NCBI GenBank assembly: GCA_045537065.1
Contig: JAZSOT010000014.1
Coordinates: 1-13,183 of the forward strand
Reading direction: 5' to 3'
Origin: RGIG8709 sp045537065
GTDB lineage: Bacteria; Bacillota; Clostridia; Monoglobales; Monoglobaceae
DNA length: 13,183 bases
Below, in pieces: positions 1 through 6,959 of this stretch (positions within the stretch are counted from its first letter, which is position 1; each line of letters starts with the position of its first letter). The notes under the pieces were generated by a model that worked only from the letters and a program-made list of their open reading frames with translations, was not told where the DNA came from and did not search any database. A program made the translations under genes and the position numbers.

Positions 1-43
1 ATGTTATGGTTATATATCAATATTTAATTTTGTGGAGAATTTT
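1..43 (+). other. Leader sequence upstream of rnhA
   Basis: This is a short AT-rich stretch before rnhA. It could be read as the end of an upstream frame (ATG at 1 with a stop at 25-27), but eight codons at a window edge cannot be assigned. I see no convincing -35/-10 pair, so the promoter of the plus-strand operon probably lies outside the window. The only clear signal is the GGAGA Shine-Dalgarno site at 34-38. Confidence 0.4.
34..38 (+). promoter_or_regulatory. Ribosome binding site that decides the rnhA start
   Basis: GGAGA at 34-38 lies 5 nt before ATG at 44. A longer in-frame GTG start at 32 would overlap this site and add only four residues (MENF) that RNase HI proteins lack, so the ATG at 44 is preferred. 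Confidence 0.75.
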
Positions 44-487
44 ATGGATTTAAAACAAGTTAAAATATACACAGACGGAGCCTGCAGTGGAAATCCCGGA
101 CCGGGAGGCTGGGGTGCAATCCTCTGTTATAACGGGCATAAAAAGGAGCTTTCAGGCGGGGAAGAAAGCACAACCAACAACCGAATGGAGCTTACCGCGG
201 CAATTGAAGCGCTAAAGGCTCTCAAGGAAAAGTGCAGTGTTATAATAACAAGCGATTCCAAATATTTAATTGATGGAATTGAAAAAGGCTGGGCAAAATC
301 ATGGAAAGAAAAGGGCTGGAAAAGGGGTAAAAACCAACCGGCACTAAATCCTGATTTGTGGGATGAACTTTTAGGACTGGTGGAGTATCATCAGGTTTCA
401 TTCGTCTGGATAAAAGGCCATAACGGACATCCTGAAAACGAAAGGTGCGACAGCCTTGCGGTTTTAGAGTCAAATAAGTTCAGATAA
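44..487 (+). CDS. rnhA: Ribonuclease HI
   Basis: Cytoplasmic endonuclease that cuts the RNA strand of RNA-DNA hybrids, removing R-loops and primer remnants. From ATG 44 the protein is 147 aa, close to the usual size of about 150. The four acidic catalytic residues of the family are visible: D11 in YTDGACSGNPGPGG, E49 in NNRMELTAA, D71 in TSDSKYL, and D136 near the C-terminus. H126 in KGHNGHPENERCD matches the catalytic loop histidine. The Trp/Lys-rich segment at about residues 81-97 is the basic handle that binds hybrid, so this is the E. coli-like type and not a handle-less form. It is the first gene of the plus-strand block, 60 nt ahead of nifS. The identification is very secure; operon membership is inferred from spacing only. 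Confidence 0.96.
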   Translation: MDLKQVKIYTDGACSGNPGPGGWGAILCYNGHKKELSGGEESTTNNRMELTAAIEALKALKEKCSVIITSDSKYLIDGIEKGWAKSWKEKGWKRGKNQPALNPDLWDELLGLVEYHQVSFVWIKGHNGHPENERCDSLAVLESNKFR

Positions 488-524
488 CGGAGAAAAATCT
501 ACTTTTCATAGATGTATTTTTCCG
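488..524 (+). other. Imperfect inverted repeat just after the rnhA stop
   Basis: The arms 488-501 and 509-524 can fold as a hairpin: CGGA and AAAA then ATCTA on the left pair with TAGAT, TTTT and TCCG on the right, with a one-base bulge (G492), a three-base bulge (514-516) and a 7-nt loop. It starts on the base after the rnhA stop. The T-run sits inside the right arm and is followed by CCG, so it is not a classical intrinsic terminator. It could be an RNA processing or stabilising element between rnhA and nifS, or chance pairing in AT-rich DNA. Confidence 0.3.
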
Positions 525-537
525 CAGAGAGAAAGGT

Positions 538-543
538 AGGAGA
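538..543 (+). promoter_or_regulatory. Ribosome binding site that decides the nifS start
   Basis: AGGAGA at 538-543 is followed 4 nt later by ATG 548. An upstream in-frame ATG at 512 would add 12 residues, has no ribosome binding site and lies inside the right arm of the inverted repeat, so ATG 548 is taken as the start. Confidence 0.75.
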
Positions 544-547
544 ATAT

Positions 548-1726
548 ATGGAGAATAAGAGAATTTATGTTGACCATTCGGCAACAACTCCCCTAAACAA
601 ACAAGTGCTTGAGGCAATGCTTCCGTATTTTTCGGAAAGCTTTGGAAATCCGTCAAGCGTTTATCTTGAGGGAAGAGAAACAAAAAAAGCAATAAACCAT
701 GCAAGAGAGCAGGTTGCAAAAGCGATTGGGGCAGATGCATCCGAAATATTTTTCACAGGCTCAGGCAGTGAATCGGATAATTGGGCAATAAAGGGTGTTT
801 GTCACGCATTAAAGGATAAGGGAAAGCATATTATATCAAGTGCGGTTGAACATCATGCAGTTTTGCATACTTTAGGCGCTCTTGAAAAAGAGGGGTTTAA
901 GGTTACTTATCTTCCGGTTGATGAATTTGGAAGAGTATCTCTAGATGATGTTTCAAGCGCAATAACAGATGAAACAATCCTGATAACAATTATGACAGCA
1001 AACAACGAAATCGGAACCATTATGCCGATTGCAGAAATAGGAAAGCTTGCAAAGGAAAAAGGTGTTTTATTCCACACAGATGCAGTTCAGGCTATTGGTC
1101 TTATGGATATTGATGTTAAGGCTATGAATATAGACCTTTTATCTTTGACAGGTCATAAGTTCTATGGACCAAAGGGAGCAGGAGCCTTATATATAAGAAA
1201 AGGCGTTAAGATTGAGAGACTTATTGAGGGCGGAGCTCAGGAGAGTAATAGAAGAGCGGGAACAGAAAATGTTGCAGGTATTGTGGGACTTGGAAAAGCT
1301 ATTGAGCTTGCAACCTTGAATATTAAAGAAAAAACAGAAAAGCTTTCAAAAATCAGAGATAAATATATAAGCCTTGTGCTTGAAAAAATTCCATATACAA
1401 GATTAAACGGACATCCAACAGAAAGACTTGCAAGCAATGCAAATATTTCCTTTGAGTTTATTGAGGGTGAATCTCTTCTTTTAATGCTTGATATGAAAGG
1501 TATATCTGCATCAAGCGGAAGCGCCTGCACATCAGGGTCGCTTGACCCGTCTCATGTGCTTCTTGCAATCGGCTTAAAGCACGAAACCGCTCACGGGTCA
1601 CTTAGAGTTACCTTTGGTGAGTCAAACACTATGGAAGATGTAGAAAAAATTGCAGATGCACTTTGCGAGATTGTCGGAAGATTAAGAGAAATGTCTCCTC
1701 TTTATGAAGAGGTTAAAAAAAGATAA
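548..1726 (+). CDS. nifS: NifS/IscS-type cysteine desulfurase
   Basis: PLP enzyme that converts L-cysteine to alanine and holds the sulfur as a persulfide for Fe-S assembly and tRNA thiolation. The 392-aa protein shows the class V aminotransferase fold: VDHSATTPLN at the N-terminus, GSGSESDNWAIKG at 71-83, H102 (the His that stacks on PLP), NNEIGT at 152-157, D178 in HTDAVQ, and the PLP lysine K204 in LTGHKFYGPKGAGA. The catalytic cysteine is C327 in SSGSACTSGSLDPSHVL, in the extended loop typical of group I (NifS/IscS) enzymes. The gene is followed after 17 nt by nifU, with GAGGA as that gene's ribosome binding site, and then by mnmA, so its persulfide probably serves both Fe-S clusters and s2U34. 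No iscR-like regulator is in the window. The exact label (NifS or IscS) is a naming choice; the chemistry is secure. Confidence 0.95.
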   Translation: MENKRIYVDHSATTPLNKQVLEAMLPYFSESFGNPSSVYLEGRETKKAINHAREQVAKAIGADASEIFFTGSGSESDNWAIKGVCHALKDKGKHIISSAVEHHAVLHTLGALEKEGFKVTYLPVDEFGRVSLDDVSSAITDETILITIMTANNEIGTIMPIAEIGKLAKEKGVLFHTDAVQAIGLMDIDVKAMNIDLLSLTGHKFYGPKGAGALYIRKGVKIERLIEGGAQESNRRAGTENVAGIVGLGKAIELATLNIKEKTEKLSKIRDKYISLVLEKIPYTRLNGHPTERLASNANISFEFIEGESLLLMLDMKGISASSGSACTSGSLDPSHVLLAIGLKHETAHGSLRVTFGESNTMEDVEKIADALCEIVGRLREMSPLYEEVKKR

Positions 1727-1743
1727 GAAACGAGGATAAAAAT

Positions 1744-2187
1744 ATGTATTCAGAAAAGGTTATGGATCATTTCACAAATCCAAGAAATGTGGGAGAAATA
1801 GAAGATGCAAACGCAGTTGGTCAGGTTGGAAACCCCAAGTGCGGAGATATAATGAAGATTTATATGAAAATCAATGAAGAAACAAAGGTTATAGAAGAAG
1901 TAAAATTTAAAACCTTTGGTTGCGGTGCGGCAGTTGCAACGTCAAGTATGGCAACAGAAATGGTTAAAGGAAAAACTATTGAAGAAGCACTTAAACTTAC
2001 CAATGTTGCAGTTGCAGAAGCTCTTGACGGACTTCCGCCTGTAAAAATGCATTGCTCAAATCTGGCTCAGGAAGCAATTCATTCAGCTATTGCAGATTAT
2101 TATAACAAAAAGGGTATAGACCCTGTGGGTATAGTTGGTTGCAACGGTGATTGTGCTTGTTGTCACGGTCATCACGACGAAATATAA
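1744..2187 (+). CDS. nifU: NifU/IscU-like Fe-S cluster scaffold with Cys/His-rich tail
   Basis: Scaffold on which NifS-derived sulfur and iron are assembled into Fe-S clusters. The 147-aa protein is a single IscU domain (about residues 1-125) with the three conserved scaffold cysteines: C33 in GNPKCGD, C60 in FGCGAA and C104 in MHCSNLA; D35 is the conserved Asp. It lacks the central ferredoxin-like and C-terminal Nfu domains of the long nitrogenase NifU, as in other Bacillota and Clostridia. Odd feature: after about residue 130 there is an extra tail containing C133, C137, C139, C140 and H141, H143, H144, ending DEI, which is not part of the scaffold fold. The frame runs cleanly to the stop 2 nt before mnmA, so the tail is not an obvious frameshift product. 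Its role is unknown to me; metal binding or delivery is an inference. Confidence 0.94.
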   Translation: MYSEKVMDHFTNPRNVGEIEDANAVGQVGNPKCGDIMKIYMKINEETKVIEEVKFKTFGCGAAVATSSMATEMVKGKTIEEALKLTNVAVAEALDGLPPVKMHCSNLAQEAIHSAIADYYNKKGIDPVGIVGCNGDCACCHGHHDEI

Positions 2188-2189
2188 AT

Positions 2190-3245
2190 ATGGACAGAAA
2201 AAAAGTTGTTATAGGTATGTCGGGCGGCGTTGACTCTAGTGTGGCGGCCGCCCTTTTAAAAGAAAAAGGCTATGAGGTTATAGGTCTTACTATGAGACTC
2301 TTTAATGGCGAAACTTCTTTGCCTGATGCAGAAGTTGATGCAAAACGTATCTGCGAAAAGCTTGGAATAGAACACAAAGTTGTTGATTTCACCAGGGAAT
2401 TTGAGGAGTTTGTTATTGACTATTTCACAAACGAATACAGGCGGGGAAGAACACCAAATCCTTGTATTGTGTGCAACAAGCATTTGAAATTTGATGCAAT
2501 GCTCAGGGCGGCAGAAGAGCTTGGAGCGGATTTTATTGCAACGGGCCATTATGCTAAGATAGAATTTAATGAGGAAAAAGGAAGATACCTTTTAAAAAGA
2601 GCAACCTCGGATAAAAAAGACCAGACCTATGCTCTTTTTTCGTTAAATCAAAAACAGCTTTCAAAAACACTAATGCCACTTGGTGAGCTTGAAAATAAGG
2701 CGGAAACAAGGGAAATTGCAGAAAAATTGGGACTTGTTACCGCAAATAAGCCTGATAGTATGGAAATTTGCTTTGTTCCTGATAATGACTATGTCTCCTT
2801 TATTGAAAAGAGAACAGAAGAGAAAATGCCCAAAGGAGATTTTGTTGACACAGAAGGCAATGTTTTGGGTGAGCATAGCGGAATTATTAATTACACCATA
2901 GGACAGAGAAAAGGTCTTGGAGTGACCTTTGGAAAGCCTATGTTTGTAATAAAAATTGACCCTGAAACAAACAGTGTGACTCTGGGAGAAAAGGGATGCG
3001 AATTTTCAAAAGAGCTTTTTGCAAAAAAGCTTAACTTTATTCCGTTTGAAACACTTAAAGAACCAATAAGAGTTAAAGCAAAGATAAGATATAGTGCAAA
3101 GGAAGCGGATGCATTGGTAATTCCTGAAAAAGATGGGGTAAGAGTTTTGTTTGATGAGCCTCAAAGAGCCGTAACACCCGGACAGGCAGTTGTTTTTTAT
3201 GAGACAGAGGGCGATGCTTGTATAGGCGGCGGAATTATTGAATAA
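2190..3245 (+). CDS. mnmA: tRNA-specific 2-thiouridylase MnmA
   Basis: ATP-dependent enzyme that adenylates and thiolates C2 of U34 in tRNA(Lys), tRNA(Glu) and tRNA(Gln). The 351-aa protein begins with the PP-loop motif SGGVDSS (11-17), followed by the anticodon-interaction region and a C-terminal beta-barrel ending IGGGIIE. The two thiolation-region cysteines are C95 in NPCIVCNK and C194 in MEICFVPD. The residue aligned with the Asp of the E. coli D-x-x-C motif is C92 here, giving C92-x-x-C95 plus C194. The start is ATG 2190, only 2 nt after the nifU stop; an earlier in-frame start at 2151 lies inside nifU and adds residues with no family match. No Shine-Dalgarno sequence is visible before 2190, so translation is probably coupled to nifU. 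Position after nifS-nifU suggests a dedicated sulfur supply. Confidence 0.96.
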   Translation: MDRKKVVIGMSGGVDSSVAAALLKEKGYEVIGLTMRLFNGETSLPDAEVDAKRICEKLGIEHKVVDFTREFEEFVIDYFTNEYRRGRTPNPCIVCNKHLKFDAMLRAAEELGADFIATGHYAKIEFNEEKGRYLLKRATSDKKDQTYALFSLNQKQLSKTLMPLGELENKAETREIAEKLGLVTANKPDSMEICFVPDNDYVSFIEKRTEEKMPKGDFVDTEGNVLGEHSGIINYTIGQRKGLGVTFGKPMFVIKIDPETNSVTLGEKGCEFSKELFAKKLNFIPFETLKEPIRVKAKIRYSAKEADALVIPEKDGVRVLFDEPQRAVTPGQAVVFYETEGDACIGGGIIE

Positions 3246-3266
3246 CTAAGAAAGTGGTTGTATAAA

Positions 3267-5615
3267 TTGAATTTTTTGGATATAAGAAAAAAGGCAATTG
3301 AAAAAGATTATAAAACTTTGAATGACAGACAGAAACAAGCGGTCTTCCAAACAGAAGGACCGCTTTTGGTTCTTGCAGGGGCAGGTTCGGGCAAAACTAC
3401 GGTTATTATAAATAGAATTGCTCAGCTTATTAAGTATGGCTGTGCATATTATTCTGATTTTGAGCCTGATATCACTTCCGAAGAAGCAGAAATTCTTGAA
3501 TGGTACGGAAACGGGGACATCCCCGAAATTCCCCCCGAAATGGAAGAATATCTGAAAGTGAGTCCCGTTAAGCCTTATAATATTTTAGCTATAACGTTTA
3601 CTAATAAGGCGGCGGCAGAGCTTAAAGAAAGGCTTGAAAAAAAGCTTGGAGAATGCGGAAATGATGTTAATGCAAGCACATTTCATTCAGCCTGTGTGAG
3701 AATTTTAAGACGGGATATAGACAGGCTGGGATATGACAAAAGCTTTGTTATTTTTGACAGTACGGACCAGCAGACGGTTGTTAAGGAATGCCTTAAGGAG
3801 CTTAATATTGACAGTAAGGAATATCCTCCCAAGCTGTTTTTAAGTATTATAAGCTCTCAAAAGGATATTTTGAAAACAAGTTCTGCTTATCTTGAAGAGG
3901 CAGGAGCAGACTATATGAAATCTCTCTCTGCAAAAGTTTATAGCTTGTATCAAAGAAAACTTATGGAGTGTAATGCTCTTGATTTTGATGACCTTATTAT
4001 GAAAACTGTTGAGCTTTTTGAAAACAACGAGGATATTTTGTCCTACTATCAAAATAAGTTTAAATACATACTGGTTGACGAGTATCAGGACACAAACCAT
4101 GCTCAATACAGACTTGTGAGTCTCCTTGCAGGTGAAAGCAAAAATATATGTGTTGTCGGCGATGACGACCAGAGTATTTATAAATTCAGGGGAGCGGATA
4201 TAACTAATATTTTAGGCTTTGAGGATGAGTTCAAAAATGCAAAGGTTATAAAGCTTGAGGAAAATTATCGTTCCACGAATAATATTTTAGATGCTGCAAA
4301 TAATGTTATTTCAAATAACAGTTCAAGAAAAGGAAAAACTCTTGTTACAAAAAATGGAGACGGGGACAAAATCCTGGTTTATAACGGACAGAACGAACAC
4401 GAGGAAGCAAGATTTATTGCAAAAAAAATTGAAGAGCTATGTATTGAGGGAGCAAAATATTCTGACTTTGCGGTGCTTTACAGAATGAATGCCCTCTCCC
4501 GTGTGGTGGAAGACAGTCTCCTTCGTTTTGCTATTCCATATAGAGTTTTCGGTGGTTTAAGGTTCTATGACAGAAAAGAAATCAAGGATTTGACGTCATA
4601 TTTAAGACTTATACAGAACTTTTCCGACAATGTGGCACTAAGAAGAATAATCAATGAGCCAAAAAGAGGAATAGGAGATGCTTCTGTCGAGAAAATAGCG
4701 GAAATTGCATCCGAAAATAATATAAGTATGTTTGAGGTCTGTAAAGTAGCAAATAACTACCCCGAACTTTCAAGAAGTGCAAACAAAATTCTTGAATTTG
4801 CGGGAATGATTGACGGACTTAGAAACAAAATTACAACTATGGGTCTTGAGGATTTTGTTAAAGAAGTTTTAGCTGATACAAAAATGATAAGTGCCTTAGA
4901 GCAGGAAAAAACTATTGAGTCAATGACAAGAGTGGAAAACTTAAACGAATTTATATCAATGGTTCAGGAAACTGTGAAAGCAAACGAGGAAACAACTCTT
5001 TTTGATTTACTTGAAAATATTTCTCTTGTTTCGGATGTTGATAATTTAGATGATGCTCAGGACACAGTTGTTCTTATGACTCTTCACAGTGCAAAAGGAC
5101 TTGAATTTCCAAATGTTTTTCTTATGGGAATGGAAGAGGGAATATTCCCGGGGCTAAGGTCCTATGGAAGTGAAGAAGAAATTGAGGAAGAGCGTAGGCT
5201 TTGTTATGTGGGAATAACAAGAGCAAAAGAAAAACTTTTCTTGTCTCACACAAAGTCAAGGTCGCTTTTTGGTTCAACTAAGTTTAATATGATTTCAAGA
5301 TTTATGAAAGAAATTCCCGACAGACTTATTGATATGGTTGAAGAAGAGAAAAAATTCAGTTTTGAAACACCAAAGGTTAAGGCTCCTGTTATGGATAAAA
5401 GCTCATTCCTGTTTGGAAATGAGCCTTCAAAACCAAAAACTTTAGAATCAGGTGAAGTTTATAAAGAGGGTGAAAGAATCCGCCACAGAAAATTTGGTGA
5501 CGGAACAATTTTAGAGGCAAAAGCCGTTGGTGCAGACACATTTCTTAGAGTTATGTTTGATTCGGTTGGAGAAAAAAAGCTTATGGCAGCCTATGTGAAG
5601 CTTGAAAAAATATAA
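3267..5615 (+). CDS. pcrA: PcrA/UvrD-like superfamily 1A DNA helicase
   Basis: 3'-to-5' DNA helicase/translocase of repair and replication-transcription conflict handling. From TTG 3267 it is 782 aa; TTG 3258 is also in frame (785 aa). I prefer 3267 because the purine-rich AAAGTGG at 3251-3257 then sits 9 nt upstream, but the start is uncertain. SF1A motifs are in order: Q-motif region LNDRQKQAV, Walker A GAGSGKTT (K43), motif Ia ITFTNKAAAELKERL, Walker B DEYQD (271-275), motif III GDDDQSIYKFRGA (from 298), motif IV ENYRST, motif V TLHSAKGLEFPNV (about 606) and motif VI YVGITRAK (about 646). The C-terminal 55 residues, with RIRHRKFGDGTILE, resemble the PcrA Tudor-like domain that contacts RNA polymerase. 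Odd feature: about 45 acidic, proline-rich residues (about 58-105) are inserted between motifs I and Ia. It is 21 nt after mnmA and 15 nt before the methyltransferase. Confidence 0.93.
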   Translation: MNFLDIRKKAIEKDYKTLNDRQKQAVFQTEGPLLVLAGAGSGKTTVIINRIAQLIKYGCAYYSDFEPDITSEEAEILEWYGNGDIPEIPPEMEEYLKVSPVKPYNILAITFTNKAAAELKERLEKKLGECGNDVNASTFHSACVRILRRDIDRLGYDKSFVIFDSTDQQTVVKECLKELNIDSKEYPPKLFLSIISSQKDILKTSSAYLEEAGADYMKSLSAKVYSLYQRKLMECNALDFDDLIMKTVELFENNEDILSYYQNKFKYILVDEYQDTNHAQYRLVSLLAGESKNICVVGDDDQSIYKFRGADITNILGFEDEFKNAKVIKLEENYRSTNNILDAANNVISNNSSRKGKTLVTKNGDGDKILVYNGQNEHEEARFIAKKIEELCIEGAKYSDFAVLYRMNALSRVVEDSLLRFAIPYRVFGGLRFYDRKEIKDLTSYLRLIQNFSDNVALRRIINEPKRGIGDASVEKIAEIASENNISMFEVCKVANNYPELSRSANKILEFAGMIDGLRNKITTMGLEDFVKEVLADTKMISALEQEKTIESMTRVENLNEFISMVQETVKANEETTLFDLLENISLVSDVDNLDDAQDTVVLMTLHSAKGLEFPNVFLMGMEEGIFPGLRSYGSEEEIEEERRLCYVGITRAKEKLFLSHTKSRSLFGSTKFNMISRFMKEIPDRLIDMVEEEKKFSFETPKVKAPVMDKSSFLFGNEPSKPKTLESGEVYKEGERIRHRKFGDGTILEAKAVGADTFLRVMFDSVGEKKLMAAYVKLEKI

Positions 5616-5630
5616 GGGGGTGTAACCTTT

Positions 5631-6368
5631 ATGTATGAATATGATTTTTCTGCAGTTTATGACAAATTGCAGGACGCAGACTACAAACAGATTGCCGAAT
5701 ATTATAAAGAGGCATTCAGGCGGTTTGGAAAAGAAACAGAGCTTGTTCTTGATTTGGGATGCGGAACGGGGAGTATTACCTTGGAGCTTTCTGATGCGGG
5801 CTATGATATGATAGGGGTTGACCTTTCCTGTGAGATGCTTGATGTTGCAAGAGGCAAAGCCGAGGAAAAAAGGCAAGACATCCTTTTTCTCAATCAGGAT
5901 ATGACGGATTTTGAGCTTTACGGAACGGTTGATGCTATTGTTTCCACCCTTGATAGTGTGAATTATATTACAGAAGAGGGCGGAGTGCTTCAAATGATGA
6001 AGCTTTGCAAAAATTATTTAAATCCGGGCGGAGTATTCATTTTTGATATTAATTCGGAATATAAACTAAAAGAGGTGCTTGGGGACAATACCTTTGTATA
6101 TGACGAAGAAGATGTTTTTTATGTATGGCAGAATTATTATGATGATGAATCGGAAATTTGTGATTTTGAATTGAATTTTTTTGTTAAAGACGGAGAAAAA
6201 TATAAGCGTTTTGATGAATACCAGTCAGAGAAGGTTTATAAAGAAGAAGAGCTGAGAGAATATGCGATAAGTGCAGGACTTGAGGTTCTGGGGGTTTTCG
6301 ATGGATATTCTTTTAATGATGCAAAAAAGGATTCTGAACGTCTTGTTTTTGTTCTCAAAAAAAGCTAG
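5631..6368 (+). CDS. Class I SAM-dependent methyltransferase (YqeM-like)
   Basis: A 245-aa Rossmann-fold methyltransferase of unknown substrate. SAM-binding motif I is VLDLGCGTGS (39-48); the acidic residue at the end of strand 2 is D64 in IGVDLS; NQDMTDF at 88-94 is the adenine-side motif; LNPGGVFIFDINS near 130-142 is the post-motif strand. The C-terminal part (about 150-245) is acidic and rich in aromatic residues and forms a cap-like extension. Overall it resembles the YqeM-type proteins of Bacillota, whose substrate I do not know. The AAGGGGG ribosome binding site at 5614-5620 overlaps the stop codon of the helicase gene, 10 nt before ATG 5631, so the pair is probably co-translated or at least co-transcribed. 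No terminator follows; the greA promoter begins on the next base. Confidence 0.85.
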   Translation: MYEYDFSAVYDKLQDADYKQIAEYYKEAFRRFGKETELVLDLGCGTGSITLELSDAGYDMIGVDLSCEMLDVARGKAEEKRQDILFLNQDMTDFELYGTVDAIVSTLDSVNYITEEGGVLQMMKLCKNYLNPGGVFIFDINSEYKLKEVLGDNTFVYDEEDVFYVWQNYYDDESEICDFELNFFVKDGEKYKRFDEYQSEKVYKEEELREYAISAGLEVLGVFDGYSFNDAKKDSERLVFVLKKS

Positions 6369-6398
6369 TTGACAAAAGACTATAATTTGTTATATAAT
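6369..6398 (+). promoter_or_regulatory. Consensus housekeeping (sigma-A type) promoter for greA
   Basis: TTGACA at 6369-6374 and TATAAT at 6393-6398 match the -35 and -10 consensus exactly, separated by 18 bp. The expected start of transcription is near 6405, leaving a leader of about 60 nt before greA. The -35 box begins immediately after the TAG stop (6366-6368) of the methyltransferase. I see no clear operator or riboswitch in the leader. Because no terminator precedes it, greA may also receive read-through from the upstream operon. Confidence 0.85.
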
Positions 6399-6464
6399 AT
6401 CTTTTATGTGCAAGATGAAATTTGACTGTTTAGTTTAATATAGAATGAAAGGTTGATGTTTATT

Positions 6465-6941
6465 ATGGCAGGTAAGGAAGTTTTACTTACTGATGAAGGA
6501 CTTAAAAAGCTTGAAGAGGAGCTTGAATATTTAAAAACTCAGAAAAGACAGGAAGTTGCTGAAAAAATTAAGCACGCAAGAGGCTTTGGTGACTTGTCCG
6601 AGAACTCAGAATATGATGAGGCAAAGGATGAACAGGCAAAGGTTGAGCTTAGAATTGTTGAAATTGAAAAGATGCTTAAAAATGCCAAAATTATTGATAA
6701 TGAAGAAATAAACTTGGATATTGTAAGTGTTGGAACAAAGCTCAAAATATATGATTTTGATTTTGATGAAGAAGTAAGCTATAGCGTGGTTGGCTCAACA
6801 GAGGCAGACCCTGACAGTGGAAAAATTTCTGATGAATCTCCTATCGGAAGAGCTCTTCTTGGAAGAAAAGCAGGAGAAACTGTTGATGTTGATACTCCAG
6901 GAGGAACTATTAAGCTTAAGATACTTGAAATCGGTAAATAA
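6465..6941 (+). CDS. greA: Transcription elongation factor GreA
   Basis: Binds the secondary channel of RNA polymerase and stimulates cleavage of backtracked transcripts. ATG 6465 gives 158 aa, the standard GreA length, beginning MAGKEVLLTDEGLKKLEEEL. The N-terminal half is the antiparallel coiled coil, with the acidic tip in GDLSENSEYDEA (D43 and E46 match the functional tip residues of the family). The C-terminal half is the FKBP-like domain, with SPIGRALLGRKAGETV and a C-terminal strand. In-frame TTG 6453 and ATG 6456 upstream lie on or too close to the AAAGG ribosome binding site at 6448-6452; ATG 6465 is 12 nt downstream and fits the family start, though ATG 6456 is not excluded. It is driven by the consensus promoter at 6369-6398 and followed after 18 nt by a membrane protein gene. 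Confidence 0.95.
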   Translation: MAGKEVLLTDEGLKKLEEELEYLKTQKRQEVAEKIKHARGFGDLSENSEYDEAKDEQAKVELRIVEIEKMLKNAKIIDNEEINLDIVSVGTKLKIYDFDFDEEVSYSVVGSTEADPDSGKISDESPIGRALLGRKAGETVDVDTPGGTIKLKILEIGK

Positions 6942-6959
6942 CAGGCGAGGTGTTTACTT

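Noticed and set aside
512..547. Upstream in-frame ATG extending nifS by 12 residues
   Set aside because: It lacks a ribosome binding site, the extra residues match no NifS N-terminus, and a good site directly precedes ATG 548.
5511..5993. 160-codon open frame on the minus strand across the pcrA end and methyltransferase start
   Set aside because: It is antisense to two confidently identified genes, crosses their junction, has no recognisable domain or ribosome binding site, and is rich in Phe, Lys, Asn and Cys codons as expected of a shadow of AT-rich coding DNA.
6372..6393. Short inverted repeats (ACAAA/TTTGT and ATAA/TTAT) between the -35 and -10 boxes as an operator
   Set aside because: Arms are only 4-5 bp, AT-only or nearly so, and partly generated by promoter sequence; no known operator is matched.
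6406..6438. Ten-codon mini frame (starting ATG TGC AAG) at the predicted greA transcription start
   Set aside because: The ATG would lie almost at the +1 position, so a leaderless peptide is imaginable, but ten codons without a ribosome binding site are expected by chance and nothing shows leader-peptide control.
6422..6446. Second possible promoter (TTGACT with TATAGA or TAGAAT) in the greA leader
   Set aside because: Spacings are only 11 and 13 bp, too short for a sigma-A promoter; the upstream exact-consensus promoter is sufficient.
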